Assembly (NCBI GenBank): GCA_964650975.1
Contig: CAZYWA010000012.1
Span: 1 to 35,435, forward strand
From: CAZYWA01 sp964650975 [NCBI: uncultured bacterium]
GTDB lineage: Bacteria > JADJOY01
Length of the DNA: 35,435 nucleotides
Direction: 5' to 3'
Shown here: positions 9,043 through 18,509 of the stretch, one piece after another
How the letters are laid out: each line of letters opens with the position of its first letter
How positions within the stretch are numbered: the first letter of the stretch is position 1
Translations under genes and position numbers: made by a program
Notes under the pieces: model-generated
Told to the model about the DNA's origin: nothing
Seen by the model: only the letters and a program-made list of their open reading frames with translations
Database searches by the model: none

Positions 9043-9726
9043 TCACGCGAGCACGGCCTCACGCACGACCCGCTTGAGCTCGGCCTTGATGGCGGCCACG
9101 CGCGCCGCGCCGAGCGGATCGCGGACCGCGCCGTAGCCGCTCAGCACCACCGGCGCGGCCGCGAAGTAGAAGAGGATCATGCCGACGCTTCCGATCAGCA
9201 CGAACGGCGGATCGAACGCCTGGAAGATCCCGCGCCGCTGGCGGTCCTGCACGTACTCGGTCACCAGCGACAGCATCGGATGCACGTGGTCCCGGAGCAG
9301 CACCGCGATGTCCACGTTCCGGTCGACCAGCTCGCGGAACGCGAGAATCGCGAACTGAGGCTTGCGCGCGACCAGGTCCACGAACGAGTCGGCGAGCTGA
9401 TCGATTTGCTCCCCCGGCGACCCAGGTTGCTCGAGTGCGGTGAGAAGCATCGCCCGGAGCTCGGCGAGGATCGCCTGCAGCACCTCCGAGTAGAGCTCGC
9501 TCTTGGTCGGGAAGTGGTAGTAGAGCGACGCCTTGCGGATACCCACGCGACTGGCGATCTCCGACAGGTTGGCGCCGCTGAAGCCGCTCCTCGAGAAGAC
9601 CGCCTCGGCCTCCTCAAGGATCCGCTCGCGCGTCACCTGGCCCTGGCGCGGACGCGCCGGGCGTGATCGGGTAGCCACGGGCAGTCTCGTCTCGTTCGCC
9701 GGGAGGGGGGGCACCTCGCCGCCCAC
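9043..9726 (-). CDS. TetR/AcrR family transcriptional regulator
   Basis: A 227-residue protein from GTG 9726, or 211 residues from GTG 9678. The DNA-binding domain is clear: TRERILEEAEAVFSRSGF (helix 1), then LSEIASRVGIRKASLYYHF (helices 2-3 and recognition helix) and TKSELYSEVL. The C-terminal helical ligand domain is of the common TetR type. It lies 37 bp upstream of the SDR and directly downstream of the FadL-type gene, all on the minus strand, so it probably controls this lipid or terpenoid cluster and its own expression. A ligand such as an acyl-CoA is plausible but not shown by sequence. The N-terminal 16 residues before the basic RSRPARPRQGQ segment look unstructured, so the shorter start may be the true one. 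Confidence 0.9.
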   Translation of the reverse strand: MGGEVPPLPANETRLPVATRSRPARPRQGQVTRERILEEAEAVFSRSGFSGANLSEIASRVGIRKASLYYHFPTKSELYSEVLQAILAELRAMLLTALEQPGSPGEQIDQLADSFVDLVARKPQFAILAFRELVDRNVDIAVLLRDHVHPMLSLVTEYVQDRQRRGIFQAFDPPFVLIGSVGMILFYFAAAPVVLSGYGAVRDPLGAARVAAIKAELKRVVREAVLA

Positions 9727-9732
9727 GTCAGG

Positions 9733-11232
9733 TCAGTATCGATAGATCAGGGTGGCCCCGAGGGACAAGGCGAATCCTTCGATGGTCAGCGGGAAGTCGT
9801 TCACCGTGGTACTGAACGATTTGGTGCCGCCGAGGTTGGCGCTCTGTCCGACGGCGATCGAACGAGGCGGATAGTGGATCAGCTGCACGACGCTCGAAAG
9901 GTCGAGGCCCTCGAGCTCGGCGACGTCGAGGGTGCGGTAGATGAAGTCCTGCCACGTGCAGCCCATGCTGTAGATGAAGCGGTTCCCGTCGAGGGTGCCG
10001 GCGTCGATGGTGGTCTTCGGCACCGGAGTGGGGTCGTACCAGAAGCCGGCTTGCACCCGCACATCGGCGGTGGCGCGGTACTCGACACCGCCGTGCAGCG
10101 CGTACGTGTCGTTGAACTCGCGGCGGAACACTTGCTCGTGGATCCCCATCAGGCCGGCGCCCAGGAACTCGAGACGCTGCTGGGTCCAGGCGCTCGCCCA
10201 GTTGGTCCACACCCCATCGGCCGCCAGCAGCCACTGCTCGCCTGGGCGGTAGGAGAGGCCGATCGCGACCTGGCGGGGAAAGATGATCCGGTAACGGAAG
10301 CGGCTCACGCTGTCGACCAGCGGCCCGCCGAGTGCGCTGACGAACAGCGGGTTCGAGTTGATGAGCTGCTTGACGTCGTCCGCCCACGAGATGTCGGCTC
10401 GGCCCTCGAAGTCGACGGCCATCTGATCGCGATAGGTCAGGCCCCAGGCCAGTGGGACGCCAGGCTTCCGGAACAGGATCCCGAGGTTGTAGCTGAAGTG
10501 GGCGAAATCGATGTCGAGGGTGTTGGTGGGTGCCAGGCCAGTGGGAAACTCCTCGTCGCTGTGGATCTCGAGCTTGCCGTCGTCGACGCCGTTCTTGGTG
10601 TCGAGCGCCGACCGCAGGAACTTCGCGTCGAGCCCGATCTGCGAGATCGCGGCGTCCGTGAAGAACCCATCGCCCAGCTTCTGACGGTTCTCGATCTGAC
10701 GCAGGGCGCTCACGTTGAAGGTGGCGCCGACGTAGAAGCCGGTGTCGCTGATGCGATAGCCGACCGCCGGTGACAGGGTCTCCACGAACACACTCGATTC
10801 GTAGCCCGAATAGCGCACCGGGCCGCGCGTCTGGCTCCACTCGATCGCATTTCCCCAGCTGGTGCCGCCTCCCAGATCGAAGACCAGTCCTGGAACCCCG
10901 ACGTGGATGGTGCCGGGGAAGTAGACGTTGTAGATGGGCGGCGTGACGTCGTGTCCGGTGCCGCCTTCGGCCTCGCTCGACCGTTGGGTGCCGAACGGCA
11001 GCACCACTTGCGAGAGGCCGACCTCCTGGATGTCGTAGTCGAGCTGTCCCAGTCCGGCCGGGTTGTAGTACCAGGCCGAGGCGCTGTCGGCGACCGCCGT
11101 GTCGGCGCCGCCCATACCGGCTTCGCGCGGGCCGAAACCGATCCCCTCGATGAACCCGGCCGACGCGTCACCGGTCCCGATCAGGGCGGTGCAGGCGGTG
11201 AAGGACGCGAGGAAGAGCGTCGGCCGGCGCAT
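9733..11232 (-). CDS. OmpP1/FadL-type outer-membrane channel
   Basis: A 499-residue outer-membrane beta-barrel. A signal peptide with cleavage near GDASA/GF is followed by EGIGFGPREAGMGGADTAVADSASAWYYNPAGLGQ. The 'G.r..gmGGa..A.a.d..a.yyNPAGL' block is the hallmark of the FadL/TodX/OmpP1 family, whose N-terminal segment forms the hatch plugging the barrel. Alternating beta-strand pattern and a C-terminal strand ending LGATLIYRY support a barrel. The family moves long-chain fatty acids, aromatics or other hydrophobic compounds through the outer membrane. It sits between acetoacetyl-CoA synthetase and the TetR/SDR pair, all in the same direction, consistent with substrate uptake for that pathway. 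Confidence 0.88.
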   Translation of the reverse strand: MRRPTLFLASFTACTALIGTGDASAGFIEGIGFGPREAGMGGADTAVADSASAWYYNPAGLGQLDYDIQEVGLSQVVLPFGTQRSSEAEGGTGHDVTPPIYNVYFPGTIHVGVPGLVFDLGGGTSWGNAIEWSQTRGPVRYSGYESSVFVETLSPAVGYRISDTGFYVGATFNVSALRQIENRQKLGDGFFTDAAISQIGLDAKFLRSALDTKNGVDDGKLEIHSDEEFPTGLAPTNTLDIDFAHFSYNLGILFRKPGVPLAWGLTYRDQMAVDFEGRADISWADDVKQLINSNPLFVSALGGPLVDSVSRFRYRIIFPRQVAIGLSYRPGEQWLLAADGVWTNWASAWTQQRLEFLGAGLMGIHEQVFRREFNDTYALHGGVEYRATADVRVQAGFWYDPTPVPKTTIDAGTLDGNRFIYSMGCTWQDFIYRTLDVAELEGLDLSSVVQLIHYPPRSIAVGQSANLGGTKSFSTTVNDFPLTIEGFALSLGATLIYRY

Positions 11233-11307
11233 GGCGCGCGATGATACCGGCGGCTCTCCCGCGTGTCGAGAACCGCGCGAGAGCGGCGCGCTGGCGAGCG
11301 GGTGCCG

Positions 11308-13263
<1,956 letters not shown>

Positions 13264-13281
13264 GGCTGGCTCTGGGACGGA

Positions 13282-13743
13282 CTAGGCGCCGCGCTCGTCG
13301 AGGCCGGTGATCGCGAGCCGTACCGCCTCGACCGGGTCCTGCGCGCGCAGCACGCCCGGCAGATCCCAGGTACGCAGGCCCACCACTCGCTTGCCGAGCT
13401 TGAGCGCGATCGCGATCTCCGACAGCGTCCCGTACTCGCCTGCGACGGCGATGAATGCATCGGCGCTGTGGGCCAGCACCACGTTCCGGGCGTGGCCCAT
13501 GTTGGTGGCGATCGCGATCTGGATGTGCCCGTTCGCGCGATGACGGGTGGGAGTCGGCAGGATTCCCACCGTCAACCCGCGCTCCTGCCGGGCGCCGCGG
13601 GCCGCCGCCTCCATGACGCCACCCAGACCGCCGCAGAAGAGCACGTGTCCGGCGCGGGCCACCTCGCGCCCCACCTCCATCGCGAGCGCGTAGATGTCGC
13701 CGTCGCAGGTGCCGGCGCCGATGACCGCGAGTTGAAGGGGCAT
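13282..13743 (-). CDS. TIGR00725-type LOG-like Rossmann protein
   Basis: A 153-residue single-domain protein of the SLOG/LOG-like group (TIGR00725 family, distantly related to cytokinin-activating 'lysine decarboxylase-like' proteins). It starts with LAVIGAGTCDGDIYALA and carries GGLGGVMEAAARGA (38-51) and GEYGTLSE (102-109), the equivalents of the GGGxxGLMG and PGGxGTxxE nucleotide-binding motifs. Members are thought to bind or cleave nucleotides, but this subfamily lacks an assigned reaction. The gap to the upstream radical SAM gene is 15 bp and to the downstream aacS gene is 18 bp, so it probably belongs to the same transcript as its neighbours. Confidence 0.85.
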   Translation of the reverse strand: MPLQLAVIGAGTCDGDIYALAMEVGREVARAGHVLFCGGLGGVMEAAARGARQERGLTVGILPTPTRHRANGHIQIAIATNMGHARNVVLAHSADAFIAVAGEYGTLSEIAIALKLGKRVVGLRTWDLPGVLRAQDPVEAVRLAITGLDERGA

Positions 13744-13758
13744 GGTGCGCGGGGCCGC

Positions 13759-15156
13759 TCAGGCGAGATAGGCGAAGGCCTTGCGCATCAGCGGATAGGT
13801 GGCGCCCGACGTCCACGCGTCGCAGAGGGTGCGCATCAGCACCCGTGGGCGTCCATAGAAGCGCAGCAGCATCCAGCGCTGCATGGTCTTGAGCCAGCGC
13901 GACGACAGGGCGGCCGGTGTGAAGACGGGATTCGAGAAGCTGCCGCGCGCCGGATCGAGGGCCCACCGGTCGATGGCGCCGCTCTCCTTGAGCTCGGCGC
14001 CGCTGCGAGTGCCGGGAAGGGGCCGGAAGCTGTGAAAGTTGGCGCCGGTCAGGTCGAGCTTGAGGGCCAGGTCGAGCGTCGCCCGCACGTCCTCGCGCTT
14101 CTCGTCGGGATAGCCCAGCATGAAGAAACCGTGCACCGGGAAACCCTCACTCCGGGCCAGGCGTACCTTTTCCTCGATGAGCGCCAGCGAGAGCGCTTTT
14201 CGCATGTGCTTCAGAACCCTCGGCGATCCCGATTCGATGCCGACGATCAGAGCGTAGCAACCTGCGGCGCGCATTTCGCGCAGCATCTCGCGTTCCAGGG
14301 TCTCGAGCCGCACCCCGTTGGGCATGGTCCAGCTCACCCGCGGCCCGCGGTCGCGCAGCGCCTGCGAGAAGCGGATCACGAAATCGGCGTCCCACGTGAA
14401 GTTGTCGTCCTCGATGTGGATCTCACGGATGCCGTAGCGCTCGTGCAGATGGCGGATCTCCGCGATCACGTGGTCGACCGTGCGGCTGCGCATGCTCCGT
14501 CCGGTGACGGTGAATCCGGCGCAGAACGTACAGCGGTAGGGACAGCCGCGCGTCACGATCATGGGTGCGAAGGGCCGCTCGCGCACGAAGAGGGTGGGCG
14601 GGAAACGCTGGTAGCGAAGGGGATGGAGCGCGTCCCAGTCGGGGAATCCGAGCGCGTCGAGGTCGGGCGGGAAATGCGGCTCGGAGGTCCGTGCTCCGCT
14701 CGCTTCGCGAATGGCGAGCCCCGGGATCTCGGATGGATCGAGGGGAGTGCCCGCCTCGACGCGATCCGCCAGTCGCGCGATCGCGGGCTCGGCCTCTCCG
14801 CGGAACGCCGCGTCGAGCGACGGGATGCTCTCGAGCGCGTCGAGCGGGTCCGCGGACGCGTGCGGCCCGCCGAGGATGGTGACGGCATCGGGGAGGGTGC
14901 GCCGGACTTCGGCGCACATCGGCTCGATCGTCGGCAGATCCGAGGTGAACGCGGTGATCCCGACCAGCCCTGGACGGTAAGCCGCGAGCTCGGCCCGGAA
15001 GTCCCGCAGGTCGCCACGGGTTCGGGTGAGATCGACGATCCGGGCGGTGTGCCCGCCTCGCGACAAGGCACTCGCGAGGTAACCGAGCCCGAGCGGCGGA
15101 AGGATCTGGAGCACCTGATCGAGGGGCCGCGGCGGCACGGCCAAGAGCACCCTCAT
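13759..15156 (-). CDS. B12-binding-type radical SAM protein
   Basis: A 465-residue protein. Residues 1-135 form a Rossmann-like domain of the cobalamin-binding type (LLAVPPRPLDQVLQILPPLGLGYLASAL, later VTILGGPHAS). It lacks an obvious DxHxxG motif, as in many BchE-like class B enzymes. Residues about 196-400 are the radical SAM core with C205-P-Y-R-C209-T-F-C212, followed by the acidic strand EIHIEDDNF and the IVGIESGSPRVLKHMRK motif typical of this class. An alpha-helical C-terminal region follows. ATG 15156 is chosen because homology begins there and it overlaps the stop of the small membrane protein gene by four bases (ATGA). The substrate is unknown; class B enzymes methylate or rearrange unactivated carbons. 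Confidence 0.88.
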   Translation of the reverse strand: MRVLLAVPPRPLDQVLQILPPLGLGYLASALSRGGHTARIVDLTRTRGDLRDFRAELAAYRPGLVGITAFTSDLPTIEPMCAEVRRTLPDAVTILGGPHASADPLDALESIPSLDAAFRGEAEPAIARLADRVEAGTPLDPSEIPGLAIREASGARTSEPHFPPDLDALGFPDWDALHPLRYQRFPPTLFVRERPFAPMIVTRGCPYRCTFCAGFTVTGRSMRSRTVDHVIAEIRHLHERYGIREIHIEDDNFTWDADFVIRFSQALRDRGPRVSWTMPNGVRLETLEREMLREMRAAGCYALIVGIESGSPRVLKHMRKALSLALIEEKVRLARSEGFPVHGFFMLGYPDEKREDVRATLDLALKLDLTGANFHSFRPLPGTRSGAELKESGAIDRWALDPARGSFSNPVFTPAALSSRWLKTMQRWMLLRFYGRPRVLMRTLCDAWTSGATYPLMRKAFAYLA

Positions 15157-15416
15157 GGGTGCTCCTCGATCGGCCGCAGAGCCTCGGCATGGTCGCGGCC
15201 GGATCGCGGCGGCCGCGTCGATCCGTGCGCCGGGCCGCGGCCGGCGAGCCACACGTTCGCGAACCACGCGATCAGCGATGCCAGGATCACACCACCCAGG
15301 AGGGCCGCCAAGCTGAGCACCAGACCGCGCATCGCCTTTCGCTCCGCGGTCCGGTGCAACCGGATGTCGATCGCTGGTCGAGGAGTCGTGGACCGGGGGC
15401 GAATCGTCTGCGTCAT
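15153..15416 (-). CDS. Small single-pass membrane protein (unknown function)
   Basis: An 87-residue product I do not recognise. It has a basic N-terminus (about residues 1-30), one hydrophobic segment of about 27 residues (GLVLSLAALLGGVILASLIA and following residues, ending near 57), and a short polar C-terminus. By the positive-inside rule the N-terminus is probably cytoplasmic. The evidence that it is real is positional: its ATG overlaps the DUF885 stop by four bases (ATGA) and its own TGA overlaps the radical SAM start by four bases. This arrangement is hard to explain unless the frame is translated. It may tether or assist one of its coupled neighbours at the membrane. Confidence 0.6.
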   Translation of the reverse strand: MTQTIRPRSTTPRPAIDIRLHRTAERKAMRGLVLSLAALLGGVILASLIAWFANVWLAGRGPAHGSTRPPRSGRDHAEALRPIEEHP

Positions 15417-17137
15417 GCTACCACCCGCGCGGTCGAGCGGTCCCCCGGGGCACGCTCGCGGGTGTCGAGCATCGCTCCGCGGATGGCCGCCGGGGAGAGA
15501 TGGCCGAAGCCCAGCACCTGGTCGTGGAATCGCCCGAGCTGGAAAGCGGAGCCTTCCCGGGCCGAGATGCGATCCCGAAGGTCGAGGAGTAGCTCGCGTC
15601 CGACCAGATAGGTGGAGGCTTGCGTGGGCCAGGCGCAGTAGCGCGCCACCTCGGCCCGAGCGCTCGGCTCGTCGAAGCCGAGCTCGATCACCGCACGCTC
15701 CGCCGTCTGCTCGGCGGTCCACTCGCCCCGATGCAGACGCACGTCGACTTCCACGCGCCATGCGCGCCACAGCGCGTCGCGTAGCTGCACCAGCCGTGCT
15801 GCTGGGTCGTCGACGAATCCCTGCTCGACCATCATCTGCTCGCAATAGAGCGCCCAGCCTTCGGTCATGAGCGGGGTGCCGTAGAGGAGTCGAGCCAGGG
15901 AGCCGTCGCGCTTGGCTCGGGAGCACTGGAGATGGTGCCCCGGGTAACCCTCGTGCACCACCAGCAGCGCACGCGAGAGCTTCGCATGGTGGGCCAACGC
16001 CGCCGAGACATCTTCCGAGCCGAGCGCCGGGTCGACCGGCGTGACGTAGAGAAGACCAGGACCCGCAGGATCGAGTGGCCCGGCCTGCAGGTAGGCGGCG
16101 AAGGGCAGATAGGAGCGCTCGAAGGCCGGCGTGGGCACGACGTCGAGGGGGTCGTCGGTCAGGGTCGCGAGCTGCCGCGCGGTCACGAACGCGCGCACCC
16201 GCGCCACGTCCTCGCGATAGGCGTCGAGCAATCGTTCCGCGGGCGGATGGTCGAGACCCAGCTCGCGCACTTGCTCGCGCCAGCTCTGGGCGCCGCCGAT
16301 CTCCGAGGCGACCTCGCGAAGCTGGTCCTCGATGCGCTCACGGGCGGCGAGACCGATCGACAGCAAGCGCTCGGGATCGCAGTCGAAGCCATGCGCGTGG
16401 CGGAACCGGTAGGAGAAGGCATCCGCTCCGATCGCGAACGAGCGAGTGCCGCGCGACGTGGCGAGCTGGCGGATGTCGCGAGCGTACTGCTCGAGCGCCA
16501 GCCAGGCAGCGGCGCAACCGTCCTGCAGCTGGCTTCGCAGAGCCGGTGCGGCGTGCTCACCCAGCAGAGGGAGGGTCCGCTCGAAGAGGTCGCTGGCGCC
16601 GGCGCAAGCTTGCAGGGCGTTATCGAGGAGCACCGTGGCGGGAACCGCCAGGTTGGCGAGACCTTCCGCGAGCAACCGAGGGACCGCGCCGAGCCTCGCC
16701 ACGATCGCTCGCAGCCGCTGCTCGAGAGGCAACACGTCGCGCACCGCGAGCAGGTAGCAAGAGTAGATGGCCAGCTCGGGATAGATGGCCGGATTGAAGG
16801 TCCAGGACCGGACCTCGCGCCACTCGTGGAGGTCCGCTTCGAGAGTCCCCAGCACCGCGGCGCGATCGAGTGCTTCGTCGGGCGACAGCGCCTCGTCGGG
16901 AATCGCCCGCAGTGCGGAGGCGAGCGTCTCGGCTTCGCAGAGCTGGAGGTCGAGTGTCCCGGGATCGAATCGGTCGAGCTGCTCGTCGAAGTCGTGCACT
17001 CCGTCGGCCGTCGCGGTGACCGGGCTCGAGCGCCAGCGCAACGCGAGAACGCGCGCCAGCAGTTTCTCGAAGTCGGACGGAGGAGCTTGGGCGCGCGTGC
17101 CGGTGCCGGCGGGGGAAGGGACGTCGTTACCCGCCAC
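15413..17137 (-). CDS. DUF885 family putative zinc metallopeptidase
   Basis: A 574-residue protein of the DUF885 family. The metal motif is H395-E396-G-Y-P-G-H401-H402 (HEGYPGHH), an HExxxH-like variant typical of the family. It is followed by PLMTEGWALYCEQMM, which supplies the downstream Glu. The all-helical architecture resembles M32/M3-type peptidases. There is no signal peptide, so it is probably cytoplasmic, although some relatives are exported. GTG 17137 is the best start: it overlaps the RibBA-like stop by 11 bases, and the sequence upstream in this frame is the Arg/Ser-rich shadow of that gene. The stop overlaps the small membrane protein start (ATGA). Substrate unknown; peptide hydrolysis is a family-level guess. 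Confidence 0.85.
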   Translation of the reverse strand: MAGNDVPSPAGTGTRAQAPPSDFEKLLARVLALRWRSSPVTATADGVHDFDEQLDRFDPGTLDLQLCEAETLASALRAIPDEALSPDEALDRAAVLGTLEADLHEWREVRSWTFNPAIYPELAIYSCYLLAVRDVLPLEQRLRAIVARLGAVPRLLAEGLANLAVPATVLLDNALQACAGASDLFERTLPLLGEHAAPALRSQLQDGCAAAWLALEQYARDIRQLATSRGTRSFAIGADAFSYRFRHAHGFDCDPERLLSIGLAARERIEDQLREVASEIGGAQSWREQVRELGLDHPPAERLLDAYREDVARVRAFVTARQLATLTDDPLDVVPTPAFERSYLPFAAYLQAGPLDPAGPGLLYVTPVDPALGSEDVSAALAHHAKLSRALLVVHEGYPGHHLQCSRAKRDGSLARLLYGTPLMTEGWALYCEQMMVEQGFVDDPAARLVQLRDALWRAWRVEVDVRLHRGEWTAEQTAERAVIELGFDEPSARAEVARYCAWPTQASTYLVGRELLLDLRDRISAREGSAFQLGRFHDQVLGFGHLSPAAIRGAMLDTRERAPGDRSTARVVA

Positions 17138-18374
17138 GCGAAGCTCGCCCGGCGTGGTCTCTGCCCGCGGGAGCCACGGTGTCGACGATCTCCAGGCCGA
17201 AGCCCTCGAGCCCGACCGGCCGGAGCCGCGGGTTGTGCGTGACGAGCCGCAGCTTCCTGAGCCCGAGCTGCCGCAGCACCTGGGCCCCGAGACCGTAGTC
17301 GCGCAGTGCCGAGAGATGCGGGTCCGGCTCCTCGCTCTCGAGCAGCCCGTGGGTGAGCGAGTCGGCATGGCTGGCGAGCTTCCTCACCAGCGTGTCGGCC
17401 GTGAACGGCTTCAGGATGTAGAGCACGACTCCGCTGGGCGCGGCACCGATGAGCTCGAGCGCGCGATGGAGCACGACACCCTGGTCCTTGCGAAGGGCCG
17501 TGAAGGCGTCACCCCAGACGTCGCTCGAATGGACCCGGACCAGGGTCGGCTGCTCGGGATCGATCGTGCCGCGCACCAGCGCCAGATAGTGGAGCTGGTT
17601 GACCTTGTTGGTGAACACGCGCACGTCGACGGTGCCGGCGAGATCGGTGGCGAGACGAGCCCGCGCCACCTCGTCGACCAGCTGCTCGGTGGCGAGGCGC
17701 AGCGCGATCACGTCCGCGACGCTCACCAGCGGGAGATCGTGCTCGGCCGAGAGGGCGCGAAGATCGCTCATGCGCGCCATGCGACTGTCGTCGCCCAGGA
17801 CTGCGCAGGTCACGGCGGCGGGATCGGGGTGCGTGCGCTTCACGAGATCGGTCGCCGCCTCGGCGTGTCCGGATCGCTCGAGCACACCGCCACCTCGAAT
17901 GCACACGGGGAAGATGTGGCCCGGAGAGATGAGATCCTCGGGCCGCGTCGCGTCGGCGACCGCGACCTGGATCGTCCGCGCTCGATCGGCCGCGCTGATC
18001 CCGGTCGTGACCCCGCGTCGCGCCTCGATCGACACCGCGAACGCGGGTGTCGAGGGAGCCCGGTTCCGGACCGGCATCATCGCCAGGCCGAGCCGCCGCA
18101 AGCGATCGGCGGGGAGCGCCACGCAGATCAGGCCGCCGGCGTGGCTGGCCATGAAGTTGACCGAGTCGGGCGTCACGTGCCGCGCGGCTTGAATCAGAGC
18201 ACCTTCGCTCGACGGCGCATCGTCGTCGGTGAGCACGACGATTCTCCCGGCGCCCAACGCCTCGACGGCGCGCTGCGTGCGGTCGCGCGCGGCGTGCTTC
18301 GCGGTGTCGGTGACGGCGGAGGACGGATTCACGGCGAGGGACGACCGTCGAGCTGCGAGCGCCGAGTATTCCAT
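17127..18374 (-). CDS. RibBA homologue with both active sites degenerate
   Basis: A 415-residue protein with the full domain order of bifunctional RibBA: a 3,4-dihydroxy-2-butanone-4-phosphate synthase-like half (about 33-235) and a GTP cyclohydrolase II-like half (about 245-405). Retained family blocks include TTGISAADRARTI, SPGHIFP, GGVLERSGHAEA, DDSRMAR, YGLGAQVLRQLGL and GFGLEIVDTVAP. Catalytic positions are lost. The RENEGD motif reads PSSEGA (54-59). The Glu after Cys in 'VxCE' is Ala191. In the cyclohydrolase half the zinc cysteines are gone (HSSDVWGD and LRKDQG replace HSECLTGD and LRCDCG), and RQEGRGIGL is replaced by KPFTADTL. Neither riboflavin-pathway reaction is expected. It resembles the RibX idea (a non-catalytic GCHII-like domain) but extends the loss to both halves. 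It heads a tightly coupled operon. Confidence 0.85.
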   Translation of the reverse strand: MEYSALAARRSSLAVNPSSAVTDTAKHAARDRTQRAVEALGAGRIVVLTDDDAPSSEGALIQAARHVTPDSVNFMASHAGGLICVALPADRLRRLGLAMMPVRNRAPSTPAFAVSIEARRGVTTGISAADRARTIQVAVADATRPEDLISPGHIFPVCIRGGGVLERSGHAEAATDLVKRTHPDPAAVTCAVLGDDSRMARMSDLRALSAEHDLPLVSVADVIALRLATEQLVDEVARARLATDLAGTVDVRVFTNKVNQLHYLALVRGTIDPEQPTLVRVHSSDVWGDAFTALRKDQGVVLHRALELIGAAPSGVVLYILKPFTADTLVRKLASHADSLTHGLLESEEPDPHLSALRDYGLGAQVLRQLGLRKLRLVTHNPRLRPVGLEGFGLEIVDTVAPAGRDHAGRASRGG

Positions 18375-18437
18375 TGCCCCTGGGCCGTTCCAAGGACGCG
18401 ACGGACCCCTGCGATCGGGCGGCCTGACACCAAACGA

Positions 18438-18471
18438 TTCGAGCCCGGCCGCGAACGCGACCGGGCTCGAA
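18438..18471 (-). terminator. Hairpin downstream of the lysine 2,3-aminomutase gene
   Basis: A perfect 11-bp inverted repeat (TTCGAGCCCGG ... CCGGGCTCGAA) with a 12-base loop lies between the aminomutase stop and the RibBA-like start, both on the minus strand. On that strand it is followed only by TCGTTTGG, so the U-tract is poor. It probably terminates or attenuates the aminomutase transcript and separates it from the downstream operon. Confidence 0.6.
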
Positions 18472-18509
18472 GGCAGACGAGAAGACGAGTGACGGCCAGG
18501 TGCCGCTCT

